Positions 27,873 to 37,371 of a stretch of 64,000 nt of DNA are shown here, piece by piece; the first letter of the stretch is position 1; each line of letters begins with the position of its first letter. Under the pieces are notes generated by a model that had not been told where the DNA came from, ran no database searches, and was given only the letters and a program-made list of their open reading frames with translations. Made by a program: the position numbers and the translations under genes. The stretch is taken from NCBI GenBank assembly GCA_023441055.1, contig JAEZQY010000018.1:124001-188000 (forward strand). Reading direction: 5' to 3'. Source of the stretch: Bacillota bacterium. Lineage in GTDB: Bacteria > Bacillota > Bacilli > Paenibacillales > UBA4045.

Positions 27873-28814
27873 TTGTTCAAAAAGATGATTTCGTTATTCA
27901 CGGCAGTGACCATGCTGACGATGATTGTACTCACAAGTCCGATTTCGCGTGTATGGGCCGCGGGGGAGATCAAGTTTTCAGATGATTTCAGCGGTACTTT
28001 GAGCCAGTGGAGCTATGTGGATCCCAATGATGATGAAAAAATTTACGTGGACCAGGGAATGTTGAAGGTAACGACGGACGCTGAGTTTCCTCAAATTAAA
28101 GCGAACATTACCGGATTTCATAATGGCACGATCGCGTTCAAATTGAAAAAGTTCACTGTCAGCGATGGGAATTTGAGATTGTACTTCAGGCATGTAACTG
28201 ATACGAATAGCACGATCTTCCTGATCAAGACATCGGGGACGACAGCGAATTTATACAGCTATACCGGTTCGGAAGCATTTAGCGAAAGTCACAAAATTGG
28301 TCAGTTTGATATGTCCGATGGGGAATATTTCGATGTCAAGTTAGTAATAAAAGGATTGCAGTTGCAAGTGTATGTCAAAGAAGAAACAGCCGCGGGATAT
28401 GATGTAGTCGGAACGGCTTCCGGTCTATCCAGCGGCACCGGGGGCGTGAAGCTGGTTGGTGTGAACAGCGCTTCGCCTGCAGGCAGCTTCCATTTGGATG
28501 ATTTTCAGATCGCTTCGTTGTTCATGGATGATTTTAGCGCCGATTTAAGCCAGTGGAATTATGTTAATCCCGCTCATGCATCTAAAGTTTTTATTGACAG
28601 CGGCAAGCTTGCGTTTACTACAGATTCAACTTTCCCCCAAACAGATAAATGGTATTTGGTGCAGGTTGCTGCGGAGGATGAAAAAATTGAGCTGTACGTC
28701 AATGGACGGAAGAAACTTGCTATTTCGAACAGTACGGTGCTGACGGGCGGGAAAATGGGTTTGTTCAGCAGCAATGCGGATACTTATTTTGATCAGATAG
28801 CGGCCTTTAGGTAA
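27873..28814 (+). CDS. secreted LamG-like protein with a second, shortened repeat
   Basis: A secreted protein of 313 residues. The signal peptide (FKKMISLFTAVTMLTMIVL, cleavage after VWA) is followed by a concanavalin-like/LamG-type domain beginning IKFSDDFSGTLSQWSYVDP. A second copy begins FMDDFSADLSQWNYVNP and ends YFDQIAAFR. The second copy lacks roughly the middle third of the first: TTDSTFPQ runs directly into TDKWYLVQV. This looks like an in-frame deletion. No enzyme motif is visible, so a carbohydrate-binding role is likely. TTG 27873 sits nine bases after AAGGGA; the GTG at 27855 has no site. Confidence 0.65.
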   Translation: MFKKMISLFTAVTMLTMIVLTSPISRVWAAGEIKFSDDFSGTLSQWSYVDPNDDEKIYVDQGMLKVTTDAEFPQIKANITGFHNGTIAFKLKKFTVSDGNLRLYFRHVTDTNSTIFLIKTSGTTANLYSYTGSEAFSESHKIGQFDMSDGEYFDVKLVIKGLQLQVYVKEETAAGYDVVGTASGLSSGTGGVKLVGVNSASPAGSFHLDDFQIASLFMDDFSADLSQWNYVNPAHASKVFIDSGKLAFTTDSTFPQTDKWYLVQVAAEDEKIELYVNGRKKLAISNSTVLTGGKMGLFSSNADTYFDQIAAFR

Positions 28815-28840
28815 GGAAATGGGGAAAGGGAGCGATTGGG

Positions 28841-30163
28841 TTGAATATCGTCATGCTTCATAGTCATGATACGGGCAAATATATTGCGCCGTATGGGTAT
28901 CAAGTGGATACGCCTCACTTATCTCAGTTAGCCCGGGAGGGAACGCTGTTTCGTCAGGCATATTGTGCGGGGCCGACTTGTTCGCCCAGCAGAGCCGCGA
29001 TGCTGACGGGGATGTGTGCGCACAGCACGGGGATGCTTGGCCTTGCTCACCGTGGGTTTGCTCTCAATGATCATGGGCGTCATATGGCGAATTTCTTACG
29101 CACGCAAGGGTATGAAACTGTATTGTGCGGTATTCAGCATGAGGCGGATCAGGCGGAAAAGCTCGGTTATTCCCGAATATTGCGAGCGGAGAAAGGGGAG
29201 CAGCAAGGGTGCGGCTTTGCAACATCCGACAGAATGAATGCCGAAGCAGCGGCAGCATATATTCGTGACACGGGAGCTGTGCTGGACAAGCCGTTCTTTC
29301 TGTTCTGCGGCTTGTTTCTCCCACATCGTCCGTTTGTGGAGACGTACCCTGAGGAGGGGAATTACGTCTTACTGCCCCCCTCTATTGCGGATACGGCGGA
29401 AAATCGTGCGGATATGGCCGGATATATGTCCTCTGCAGCGTGGATGGATCGTTGCGTCGGAATCGTGCTGAATGCGGTCAAAGCTGCGGGGCTGGAAGAG
29501 GACACCTTGATCGTCTACACGACAGATCACGGTATCGCTTTTCCAGGTATGAAGTGTTCATTGGAGGATAGCGGTATCGGTGTGTCGTTGATTGTGAAGG
29601 CGCCCGGTAATCAACGTCAAGGCCAGGTATGCGACATGCTGGTTTCGCATTTGGATCTATTCCCGACCGTATGTGATATAGCGGGGGTTGAACCTCCTGA
29701 ATGGCTGCAAGGCGTCAGCTTGCTGCCTGTGTTGCGTGGCAGCATGGATAAAGAAGTGAACACATTCGTGTTCGCGGAAGTCAACTATCATGCGGCTTAT
29801 GAGCCTATGCGTTGTGTGCGGACGAAGCAGCATAAGCTGATTCGTCTCTACGACGATGATCCTCGTCCGGTGCTTGCAAATATTGATGATGCGCCAAGTA
29901 AGGATTTTCTCTTGCAGCATGGCTTTCTGTCCGAGATTAGACCCCTCGAGATGTTGTTTGATCTGTATCTTGATCCGATGGAACGAGTTAACCGTATCGG
30001 TGATCCGCGCTATAAAGCGGTTCATCAGTCTTTATCAGAGGCGCTTGATGAATGGATGAAGGAAACGAATGATCCGCTGCTTTCCGGGAAAGTGACAATG
30101 CCGGAGGGCGCGGTGGTGAATACACGAGACAGCGTGAGTCCGTTGACGGAGGATTATGAATGA
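28841..30163 (+). CDS. type I sulfatase (formylglycine, Cys-type)
   Basis: Alkaline-phosphatase-superfamily sulfatase, 440 residues. The sulfatase signature CSPSRAAMLTG places Cys47 as the residue converted to formylglycine. Metal-binding segments include VMLHSHDTG near the N-terminus (one of the usual Asp pair replaced by the HD of this subfamily) and YTTDHGIAF. No signal peptide, so it acts in the cytoplasm and on imported oligosaccharides. The maturation enzyme (anSME or FGE) is not in the window. TTG start after a GGGAAAGGGAG site. It overlaps the GH106-like gene by 4 bp. The substrate is probably a sulfated sugar. Confidence 0.87.
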   Translation: MNIVMLHSHDTGKYIAPYGYQVDTPHLSQLAREGTLFRQAYCAGPTCSPSRAAMLTGMCAHSTGMLGLAHRGFALNDHGRHMANFLRTQGYETVLCGIQHEADQAEKLGYSRILRAEKGEQQGCGFATSDRMNAEAAAAYIRDTGAVLDKPFFLFCGLFLPHRPFVETYPEEGNYVLLPPSIADTAENRADMAGYMSSAAWMDRCVGIVLNAVKAAGLEEDTLIVYTTDHGIAFPGMKCSLEDSGIGVSLIVKAPGNQRQGQVCDMLVSHLDLFPTVCDIAGVEPPEWLQGVSLLPVLRGSMDKEVNTFVFAEVNYHAAYEPMRCVRTKQHKLIRLYDDDPRPVLANIDDAPSKDFLLQHGFLSEIRPLEMLFDLYLDPMERVNRIGDPRYKAVHQSLSEALDEWMKETNDPLLSGKVTMPEGAVVNTRDSVSPLTEDYE

Positions 30164-33100
30164 CACAGAAGCAGAATGGATTCGCATTGCCGGCTTTTCG
30201 GAATCCGCCTGCAACGTATCGTCCCGCGCCCTTTTGGAGTTGGAACGACAAGCTGGAGCTGGTAGAACTGGAGCGGCAGATTGAAGAAATGGCGGATAAA
30301 GGTTGGGGCGGCTTCTTTATGCATGCCAGAGTGGGCTTGGTCACGCCTTATCTGTCAGAGGAATGGATGGAACTGGTGAAGGGCTGTGTGCGAAAGGCAA
30401 GAGATACCGGGTTGCAAGCTTGGTTGTATGATGAAGACAAGTGGCCTTCCGGTTTTGCGGGCGGAGAAGTATCAAAGCACGAAGCTTACCGCAGCCGGGC
30501 ATTGGTCTTGTTGGAGCGCGATGAGGTCACGGAGCAGGATACGGTTCTGCATGTATATGAGGATGGAACGAGACAGCGTTTGATTTGCAAACGGATCTCT
30601 CCGCTCGGCTCGGTGTGGTTCAACGGCGCCAACTATACGGATTTGATGAACCCGGAAGCGGTTCAAGCTTTCATTGCCTCTACGCATGAACGATACGCTG
30701 AGGCTTGCGGGGAAGCGTTTGGTCGGGAGATTCTCGGTGTTTTCACCGATGAGCCGTGTTATTTGATGGAGTGGGATTATGAGGTTCCGGTTGTGCCCTG
30801 GTCTGATTATTTGCCGGGTGCTTTTATGAAGTGGAAGCACTACGATGTTCTTGAACATTTACCCGCGCTTTTTTTTGACGTTGGAGATTTCCACCGGGTT
30901 CGCTTTGATTTTTATGACGTGGCGACACGCCTTTTTGTGGAGAACTTTACCAAGCCGTATGCGAAGTGGTGTGCAGAGCATAATTTGATCATGACGGGCC
31001 ATTACATGCGGGAAGAGTCGCTCATCTGGCAGACACAGTGGAATGGCGCAGTGATGCCGCATTATGCCCATATGCAATGGCCTGGCATTGACAAGCTGAG
31101 AAGGGAAATCAGCAGCAGGCAATTGGTGGCGGTGAAGCAACTCACTTCTGTTTGCGATCAATTGGGTAAAGAGCGGTCGCTCAGTGAAGCATTCGGCGTG
31201 ATGGGACATCAGACGACATTCTTTGATCGTAAATGGATTGCAGATTGGCAAGCTGCGCTGGGCATAACATTCGTTAATCACCATCTTTCATTGTATTCGA
31301 TGCGTGGAGAACGCAAGCGGGATTATCCGCCAAACTTTTTCTATCAGCAGCCTTGGTGGGAAGAAGAGAAGGCGCTGTCTGATTACTTGGGGCGACTCTC
31401 ATATGCGCTATCTACAGGGAGGCGCATGGTCGACATTCTGGTGATCCATCCTGTTGCCAGTGTATGGGGCGCATACTCCCCTCTGCAAAAGGAGGGGAAC
31501 TACGCCGCGCTGAATGAACAGATCGAAGGTCCCTTTGCGCAGCTATCCGAGCTTCTGATGCAGCGGAATCTGGATTTCCACTATGGGGACGAGATGATCA
31601 TGGAAGAGCACGGTAGGCTAGAAGAAGGGAAACTTTACGTTGGACAGCATGCATACTCTATCGTCATTGTACCGCCGATCACCCAGTTGCGTACGCATAC
31701 CGTCAAGCTATTGGAGGCATTTGTAAGACATGGACGAGGGAATGTGATGATCTGTGTCGGGGCTGCGCCTGTTCGGGTAGAAGGTCGTGCTGTCGCAATG
31801 GCATGGCCCAAGGAAGCGATTGGGGCAACACATGTACAAGAAGCAGTGGAGTTGGCTGAACAATATGCAAGCAGGCGTATCAGTACCACTTGTGTGAGAA
31901 CCGGACGCAATCTTCCAACAGTGCTGTGTCATGAACGACAGCTGTCGGGTAATGGAGGCAACAATAGTGGTTCTGGCAGTTTGCTGTTCATCTGTAATAC
32001 AAGTGAAACGGAAGATGTGGATGTGAGGGTGGCGTTCGATTTAATCGTAGATCCGGAAACGGGAAGTCAGTCGTCTATCGTTCCGGTTGTGCTTGATTTG
32101 ATGAGCGGCGAACAGCTAGTGGCACCCGTCGTTGTGCAGGACGGACGCTGTCAAATGGAGCTTCGCATGTACGCGGCTGGGAGCTTGCTGTTGCATGTTC
32201 CTAGCTGCAGTGAGCAAAAGCGGTCAGCACCTGCCTTCCTAGAATCCGGCATTGCATTTGCCAAAGGACTTTTGGGGGAAATGTTTGCGTCTTCCGAGGA
32301 TACGTCAGATTTTCTTCTTGGGAGTAGTGAGGTTGGCGAAGAGCTTGCGGATATGCAGTGGTCAGGCGATTGGCATGTACAACTTTGTGAAGGCAATGTG
32401 CTGCCGCTTCATCAAGTGACGCTGGAGATGGATGGGAACATCGTGCTGCAGGACGCGTATGTGGCGAAGGCTTGGCATGAGCATTTCTATCCTGTTGCTG
32501 AAGGGACACCCTTCCGAGTCATGTACGCATTTGATATCAAGACGATTCCGTCCGGGAAGCTATATGCCGTTATTGAGACCGCGGAAAACCTGGATCATCT
32601 ATCTCTGAATGGTGAAGCCTTGCAAGTATTGCGAAAGAGCGGGGATTCCTTCCGATTCGATGAGTCGCAATGCTGGAAGGATGTTTCGTTTACGAAAGTG
32701 GACATTACCGGCTTGGTTCGCCATGGCATCAATCAGCTCGTGCTGGAAGGGCGAAAGCGCAATAACATTTCAGGAGTGGGGGCGCATACGGCTGTGTCGG
32801 ATTGCGAACAATACGAGCCGACCGAGGTGGAGAGCATTTACATCGTGGGGGATTTCCTTGTTCACGATCAAGTTACGCGTCCGTTTGCTCCGAATGGTGC
32901 CTCGGCTTCGCAGCTTTATTACATCGACGGCAGCATGGAGGAGCGGGAGTTGGAAGCGAGAAACTTGAGTATCTCCGGACTTCCGTTCTATGCAGGAAAT
33001 GTGAACTTTCATACACGCATTGCATTGAAAGGTATTCAAGAACCAGTGTGTACAGATAGGGAGCATCCAAAGAGTTATTTATTTATTGAGGATGTGGAGG

Positions 33101-33381
33101 CAGCTTATTTGAACATGCGGGTAAATGGCATTAACGTAGGCAGTTGCTACTGGAATCCTTGGGTGTTCGATGTGACGCATGCTGTTCGGGAAGGTTGGAA
33201 TGACATCGCGGTTATGGCAGCGCCGAGTTCCTTTAATCTGCTTGGCCCTCACCGCATAGAAGGGATCGAAGAAGAGATCGGCATCGGACCGAGAACTTTT
33301 GTCGATGAAACACGGTATACGGAGCAGTACACGTTGATGCCGTTTGGGATTGGGAAGCTGCGAGTTGTTGTGTATGGTTGA
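30160..33381 (+). CDS. GH106-like glycoside hydrolase (putative alpha-L-rhamnosidase)
   Basis: A large cytoplasmic protein of 1073 residues. The opening PPATYRPAPFWSWNDKLE, then WGGFFMHARVGL, LYDEDKWPSGFAGG and GVFTDEPCY, are hallmarks of the GH106-type/related (beta/alpha)8 family, with DED and TDEP acidic clusters as candidate catalytic residues. A Rossmann-like middle part (YSIVIVPPITQLRTHTV) follows, then beta-sandwich modules with LNGEALQVL and VNGINVGSCYWNPWVFDVT, which resemble GH2-type lectin folds. Many homologues of this architecture have untested specificity, so rhamnose is a guess supported by the neighbouring sulfatase. Its ATGA overlap with the sulfatase implies coupled synthesis. 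Confidence 0.75.
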   Translation: MTQKQNGFALPAFRNPPATYRPAPFWSWNDKLELVELERQIEEMADKGWGGFFMHARVGLVTPYLSEEWMELVKGCVRKARDTGLQAWLYDEDKWPSGFAGGEVSKHEAYRSRALVLLERDEVTEQDTVLHVYEDGTRQRLICKRISPLGSVWFNGANYTDLMNPEAVQAFIASTHERYAEACGEAFGREILGVFTDEPCYLMEWDYEVPVVPWSDYLPGAFMKWKHYDVLEHLPALFFDVGDFHRVRFDFYDVATRLFVENFTKPYAKWCAEHNLIMTGHYMREESLIWQTQWNGAVMPHYAHMQWPGIDKLRREISSRQLVAVKQLTSVCDQLGKERSLSEAFGVMGHQTTFFDRKWIADWQAALGITFVNHHLSLYSMRGERKRDYPPNFFYQQPWWEEEKALSDYLGRLSYALSTGRRMVDILVIHPVASVWGAYSPLQKEGNYAALNEQIEGPFAQLSELLMQRNLDFHYGDEMIMEEHGRLEEGKLYVGQHAYSIVIVPPITQLRTHTVKLLEAFVRHGRGNVMICVGAAPVRVEGRAVAMAWPKEAIGATHVQEAVELAEQYASRRISTTCVRTGRNLPTVLCHERQLSGNGGNNSGSGSLLFICNTSETEDVDVRVAFDLIVDPETGSQSSIVPVVLDLMSGEQLVAPVVVQDGRCQMELRMYAAGSLLLHVPSCSEQKRSAPAFLESGIAFAKGLLGEMFASSEDTSDFLLGSSEVGEELADMQWSGDWHVQLCEGNVLPLHQVTLEMDGNIVLQDAYVAKAWHEHFYPVAEGTPFRVMYAFDIKTIPSGKLYAVIETAENLDHLSLNGEALQVLRKSGDSFRFDESQCWKDVSFTKVDITGLVRHGINQLVLEGRKRNNISGVGAHTAVSDCEQYEPTEVESIYIVGDFLVHDQVTRPFAPNGASASQLYYIDGSMEERELEARNLSISGLPFYAGNVNFHTRIALKGIQEPVCTDREHPKSYLFIEDVEAAYLNMRVNGINVGSCYWNPWVFDVTHAVREGWNDIAVMAAPSSFNLLGPHRIEGIEEEIGIGPRTFVDETRYTEQYTLMPFGIGKLRVVVYG

Positions 33382-33437
33382 TCGAAATAATGATAATGTA
33401 AGATTATGACGCGCGCGTTTGACTAAGTAAAAATAAT

Positions 33438-33618
33438 ATTGCGACAATCCAACAATTGTCGGCCTGAATTACCGTTTCGCGGTCGATTGTTGCGGATATC
33501 CAACAAATTCACTCGATGGTTGACAATTTGCAACGCGTGATAAAGAAATGATGGATATCCGCAACAATTTTGGTTTTTTGGGCGTGAGACGGCACTGATT
33601 GTTGGAGTTTTGCAACAA
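33438..33618. repeat. five copies of the TTGTTGC-n6-CCAACAA palindrome
   Basis: Elements near 33438, 33487-33506 (TTGTTGCGGATATCCAACAA, the best copy), 33519, 33550 and 33599-33618, in mixed orientations. Same family as 18.19-18.38 kb. They occupy the gap 33382-33741 between two convergent genes; a further weak copy lies near 33670. Confidence 0.75.
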
Positions 33619-33741
33619 TCGGGCCACTGAGTCCTATCTATCGACGCCGGTCGTTGCACTCTAGCGATCAACATCCAACAAACAGATCCAACCAACAACC
33701 TCTCTAATTATCATAAGCCATCGCATCCGAGTTTTACGCCG

Positions 33742-36291
33742 CTACTCCACCGACTTCAGCGCTTCGATCATGTCAATGCGCCTCAGCTTGCGGTGCATGA
33801 AGAGCATGACGATGCCAGAGAACAGCAAGGTCAGCGCAGCTGAGTAGACGTAGCTGGGCCACTGGATTGTCGGGATAAACATCAGAATGTCGATCTCAGC
33901 GGTGACGAGCACGAAGCCATGCAGAAGCACACCGAGATAGCTGCCCAGCAAGATGCCGATCACCGTGAGCGAGATGTTCTCACGGTAGATGTACATCGTG
34001 ACTTCCTTATCATAGAAGCCCAGCACCTTGATGGTCGACAGCTCGCGAATACGCTCGGACACATTGATATTCGTCAGGTTGTACAGCACGACGAAGGCCA
34101 GCGCCGCAGCGGATACGATCAGGATGATGACGACCATATCCAGGCTCTCGATTGTATTGGCGAAGCCAGACCCGAGCCTGCTGGTGAAGCTGACCAGACG
34201 CACCAGGTCCAGCTTGTTCAGCTGTTCCCCGAGCCGATCCTCGTATGCCTCGCTCGTATCCTGGTAGAGGAGCAACTCAGTGTTATAGATAGGTGTCCTG
34301 CCGAACACTGTCTCATAATAAGCTGGCGAGATGTACACATGGTGCATGGCGTAATTCTCGGTGATGCCGGATACAGTGGCTTGGTAGGGATTATTTTGGA
34401 GATCGACCAGGGTTAACGTGCTCCCCGCCTCCAGCTTATACAACTTGGCCAGCTTTTCAGTCACCACTACACCATCGTCTGTCAGGTGCCGCTGGGCACC
34501 GCTGGCCCGATCGCGCAGCGCTACAAACTGCTCTAGCCGATCCGCTGATTCTGGGACGAACAGGTTCACATTCTGATCGAGCGCGTCAGTCTGGTCGTCT
34601 GTTGGCGTTGTCCGCCACGTATCCTGCGCCACCCGCAAAGTGCCGGTGATGCCGGGCGTTCCGCTGATCACATCGTCATAGGCCTGCCACATGGCCAGCG
34701 ATTGCTCATTCTCCTTCCCCGGTGGGCTGACGGTGCCCAGCGCAATGGTCGCCTGATACTTCATCAGCTCGCCATATTGCAGGTCCGCGATATCGCTGAT
34801 CGAGCCCTTCAGACCGAAGCCGGTCACGATCAGCGCCATGCAGCCCGCTACGCCGAACATGGTCATGAACATGCGCTGCTTGTACCGGAATAGATTGCGC
34901 GCGGTCACCTTCCCGATGAAGCTGAGCCGTCTCCAGATGAATGGCATGCGTTCCAGCCACATGCGCTGTCCGATCTTCGGCGCCTTCGGTCGCATCAGCA
35001 TCGCGGCATTGCCTCGCAGCTCCACCCTTGTGGCGATGACTGCGGTCAATGTCGTGCAGAGCAAGGCTACCGCTATTGAGGTCAGGCTGTATCCTGCATA
35101 GGTGAATAGCTCGAGCTCCGTTAGATTATACAGGGAGCCGTATGTGGCGTAGATCGTCACTGGGAACAGGGAATAGCCGATCGCCAGGCCGACGGCGGAG
35201 GCGGTGATGCTGGCTATGGTTCCATATACGAGGAATTTCAGCATGATGTCCCAGTTGCTGTAGCCCAGCGCCTTATAGGTGCCGATCTGAGTGCGCTGCT
35301 CCTCCACCATCCGAGTCATGGTCGTCAGGCTGACGAGCGCCGCGATCAGGAAGAAGAATACCGGGAACACCGTAGCGATAGCCGACAGCCGCTCGGCATT
35401 ATCGCTGTATTCTGCGTAGCCCGGATTGATACTGCGATCCATCACGTAGTAGCGATGCAGCCCCACCCCGTTCGCCGCGCTGTTCTCTGTACTGCCCGCT
35501 CCGTCACCCCTTGCATTGCCCGCTCCTTTGTTCTCTGCACTGCTCTCGCCGCTTAACGCGTGCTCCAGCTCCGCTATGCCTGTCTCGACCAGTTCCTCAT
35601 AGCGGTCGGAATAGGCTGCCAGCTTGCTGGCTCCGTTGAATGACACATACGCTTCCGTATAGACAGGGAGCCTGAAGTCCGCGTCGGGAATGACGACGAA
35701 TGCATCCGCTGTTCCCTTGCCGATATGCGAGCTGCCGCGCCCCACATTGTCGATGAATTGCGGACTTCTGACATAGCCGACAATCTCGTAGGTGAGCGTA
35801 TGGAACATCTGATCCAGATTGAGCTGCGAATCTGGATTCATGAACGTCACGAATTCCCCGATCGGGAATTGCCCGCGGATGTAGGCGTTGTCATCGATCG
35901 CAATCTCACCGGAGGCGACAGGCAAGCGGCCTTCAATTACCTTATAGCGATTGAGCGGTTGCTCGGCCTCATACGAGAATACCTTGCCGATGCGTCCGCT
36001 CTCGCCGAGGAACACATCGATGCTGTATCCGGGCTGGACATGCTGGACACCGTCCGCTTGCCGCAGTCTGTCCAGCGCATCCGCCGTGATGCCCTGTGCG
36101 GACAGCACCTTGGCATCCATGAGACTGTATTCGTCATAATAGTTGTCTACGGTGGCGAGCATATCCGGGCCGGTCGCCTTGATGCCGGCATAGAAGCCGA
36201 CGCCCAGCGCGATAATGGCCAAGATCGACAGGAATCTCGCCTTGGTGCGCCATATCTCCCGGAACAGATCTGTCCATAATGCCTTCTTCAT
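33742..36291 (-). CDS. FtsX-family ABC transporter permease
   Basis: A membrane protein of 849 residues with the DUF/FtsX architecture of MacB-like or bacitracin-type systems. Helix 1 (LSILAIIALGVGFYAGI) is followed by a large MacB-PCD-like extracytoplasmic domain (~40-300), an FtsX core of three helices (FFFLIAALVSLTTMTRMVEE), a repeat TM/domain/FtsX unit (GVAGCMALIVTGFGL ... VILIVSAAALAFVVLYNLTN) and a C-terminal helix. The duplicated layout is typical of large fused permeases. A low-complexity Ser/Gly/Asn insert (SGESSAENKGAGNARGDG) lies near residue 250. The ATPase gene lies 88 bp upstream. Confidence 0.85.
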   Translation of the reverse strand: MKKALWTDLFREIWRTKARFLSILAIIALGVGFYAGIKATGPDMLATVDNYYDEYSLMDAKVLSAQGITADALDRLRQADGVQHVQPGYSIDVFLGESGRIGKVFSYEAEQPLNRYKVIEGRLPVASGEIAIDDNAYIRGQFPIGEFVTFMNPDSQLNLDQMFHTLTYEIVGYVRSPQFIDNVGRGSSHIGKGTADAFVVIPDADFRLPVYTEAYVSFNGASKLAAYSDRYEELVETGIAELEHALSGESSAENKGAGNARGDGAGSTENSAANGVGLHRYYVMDRSINPGYAEYSDNAERLSAIATVFPVFFFLIAALVSLTTMTRMVEEQRTQIGTYKALGYSNWDIMLKFLVYGTIASITASAVGLAIGYSLFPVTIYATYGSLYNLTELELFTYAGYSLTSIAVALLCTTLTAVIATRVELRGNAAMLMRPKAPKIGQRMWLERMPFIWRRLSFIGKVTARNLFRYKQRMFMTMFGVAGCMALIVTGFGLKGSISDIADLQYGELMKYQATIALGTVSPPGKENEQSLAMWQAYDDVISGTPGITGTLRVAQDTWRTTPTDDQTDALDQNVNLFVPESADRLEQFVALRDRASGAQRHLTDDGVVVTEKLAKLYKLEAGSTLTLVDLQNNPYQATVSGITENYAMHHVYISPAYYETVFGRTPIYNTELLLYQDTSEAYEDRLGEQLNKLDLVRLVSFTSRLGSGFANTIESLDMVVIILIVSAAALAFVVLYNLTNINVSERIRELSTIKVLGFYDKEVTMYIYRENISLTVIGILLGSYLGVLLHGFVLVTAEIDILMFIPTIQWPSYVYSAALTLLFSGIVMLFMHRKLRRIDMIEALKSVE

Positions 36292-36379
36292 CAGGCTAAT
36301 CTCCTTACGCTTGGATCATGTCTTGCTATTCGGGCGTATCTTATTACTCGTCGAGCATGTCTTGCAATTCGTCCTCGTC

Positions 36380-37081
36380 TCACCATTCGATCTCATCCAC
36401 CGAGACTGGACTCGGGTTGATCGTGACTCGGCGAACTTTAGCGTTGTTGACTTCAATGACTCGATCGGCCATCGGTGCGATCGCGGAGTTATGCGTGATG
36501 ATGATGACAGTAGTGCCGGTCTGCCGACACGTGTCCTGCAGCAGCTTCAATACTTGTCTGCCGGTATGGTAGTCGAGCGCGCCAGTCGGCTCATCGCATA
36601 GTAGCAGCTTCGGCTGCTTGGCCAGCGCTCGGGCGATCGCTACGCGCTGCTGCTCGCCGCCGGACAGCTGCGCAGGGAAGTTGTCCAGGCGGTCGCTGAG
36701 TCCCACATCGGCCAGCACCTGCCCGGCACTCAGCGCTTGGCGCGTAATCTGCGAGGCTAATTCTACATTCTCCAGCGCGGTTAGATTCGGAACCAGATTA
36801 TAGAATTGGAAGACGAAGCCGACGTCATTGCGCCGATAGCCAATTAGCTCCTTGCTCGTGAATGCGGCAATGTCGATCCCATCGACGATGACTTGTCCTT
36901 CATCCGCCGTGTCCATTCCCCCAAGGATGTTGAGCACAGTTGACTTGCCGGCCCCGCTCGGTCCGACAATCAGCGCGAATTCGCCCTTCTCAATATCGAA
37001 GGTGACCCCATCATTGGCGACGATAATCGTCTCCCCCATCCGGTAACGCTTATAAGTATCCCTCACGCTAACAAAGGCCAT
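36380..37081 (-). CDS. ABC transporter ATPase of the MacB/LolD type
   Basis: ATP-binding subunit, 233 residues. Walker A GPSGAGKST, Q-loop VFQFYNLVP, signature LSGGEQQRV, Walker B LLLCDEPTGALD and H-loop ITHN are all present. LSGGEQQR with DEPTGALD marks the MacB/LolD/BceA class, which works with FtsX-type permeases such as the gene downstream. Together they could export peptides or a lipid, or respond to cell-wall antibiotics; no sensor kinase is adjacent. ATG 37081 follows AAGGAGGAG; the frame opens earlier at 37105 without a better site. Confidence 0.92.
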   Translation of the reverse strand: MAFVSVRDTYKRYRMGETIIVANDGVTFDIEKGEFALIVGPSGAGKSTVLNILGGMDTADEGQVIVDGIDIAAFTSKELIGYRRNDVGFVFQFYNLVPNLTALENVELASQITRQALSAGQVLADVGLSDRLDNFPAQLSGGEQQRVAIARALAKQPKLLLCDEPTGALDYHTGRQVLKLLQDTCRQTGTTVIIITHNSAIAPMADRVIEVNNAKVRRVTINPSPVSVDEIEW

Positions 37082-37371
37082 TGCGGCTCCTCCTTGATCG
37101 GTCATCCGAGCTTCATATCCTACATATTACCTACATTCTATCACTAATAAATACATGGATGGTATAGCGCTGTCTCATAATCTTCTTAAAATACACCTAT
37201 AAACTTCTTGAATTCGTCATTGGTCTTCCCGCTCTCTTAAGGCAGATAATAGAGGGGTATGAAGGTCAAGAGTGGTCTCTTGACTTATTCGGCATATATT
37301 ACCTGTTCGATTGCTCGAATCCCACTTATTCTAGAGGAAACTTAGCGTGTATCGGAAGGCGATGTGAGAAG

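Noticed and set aside
37265..37284. Perfect GTCAAGAG-tggt-CTCTTGAC hairpin upstream of the histidine kinase
   Set aside because: It could be an operator or terminator, but there is no T-run, and it is too short to distinguish from chance without a second copy.
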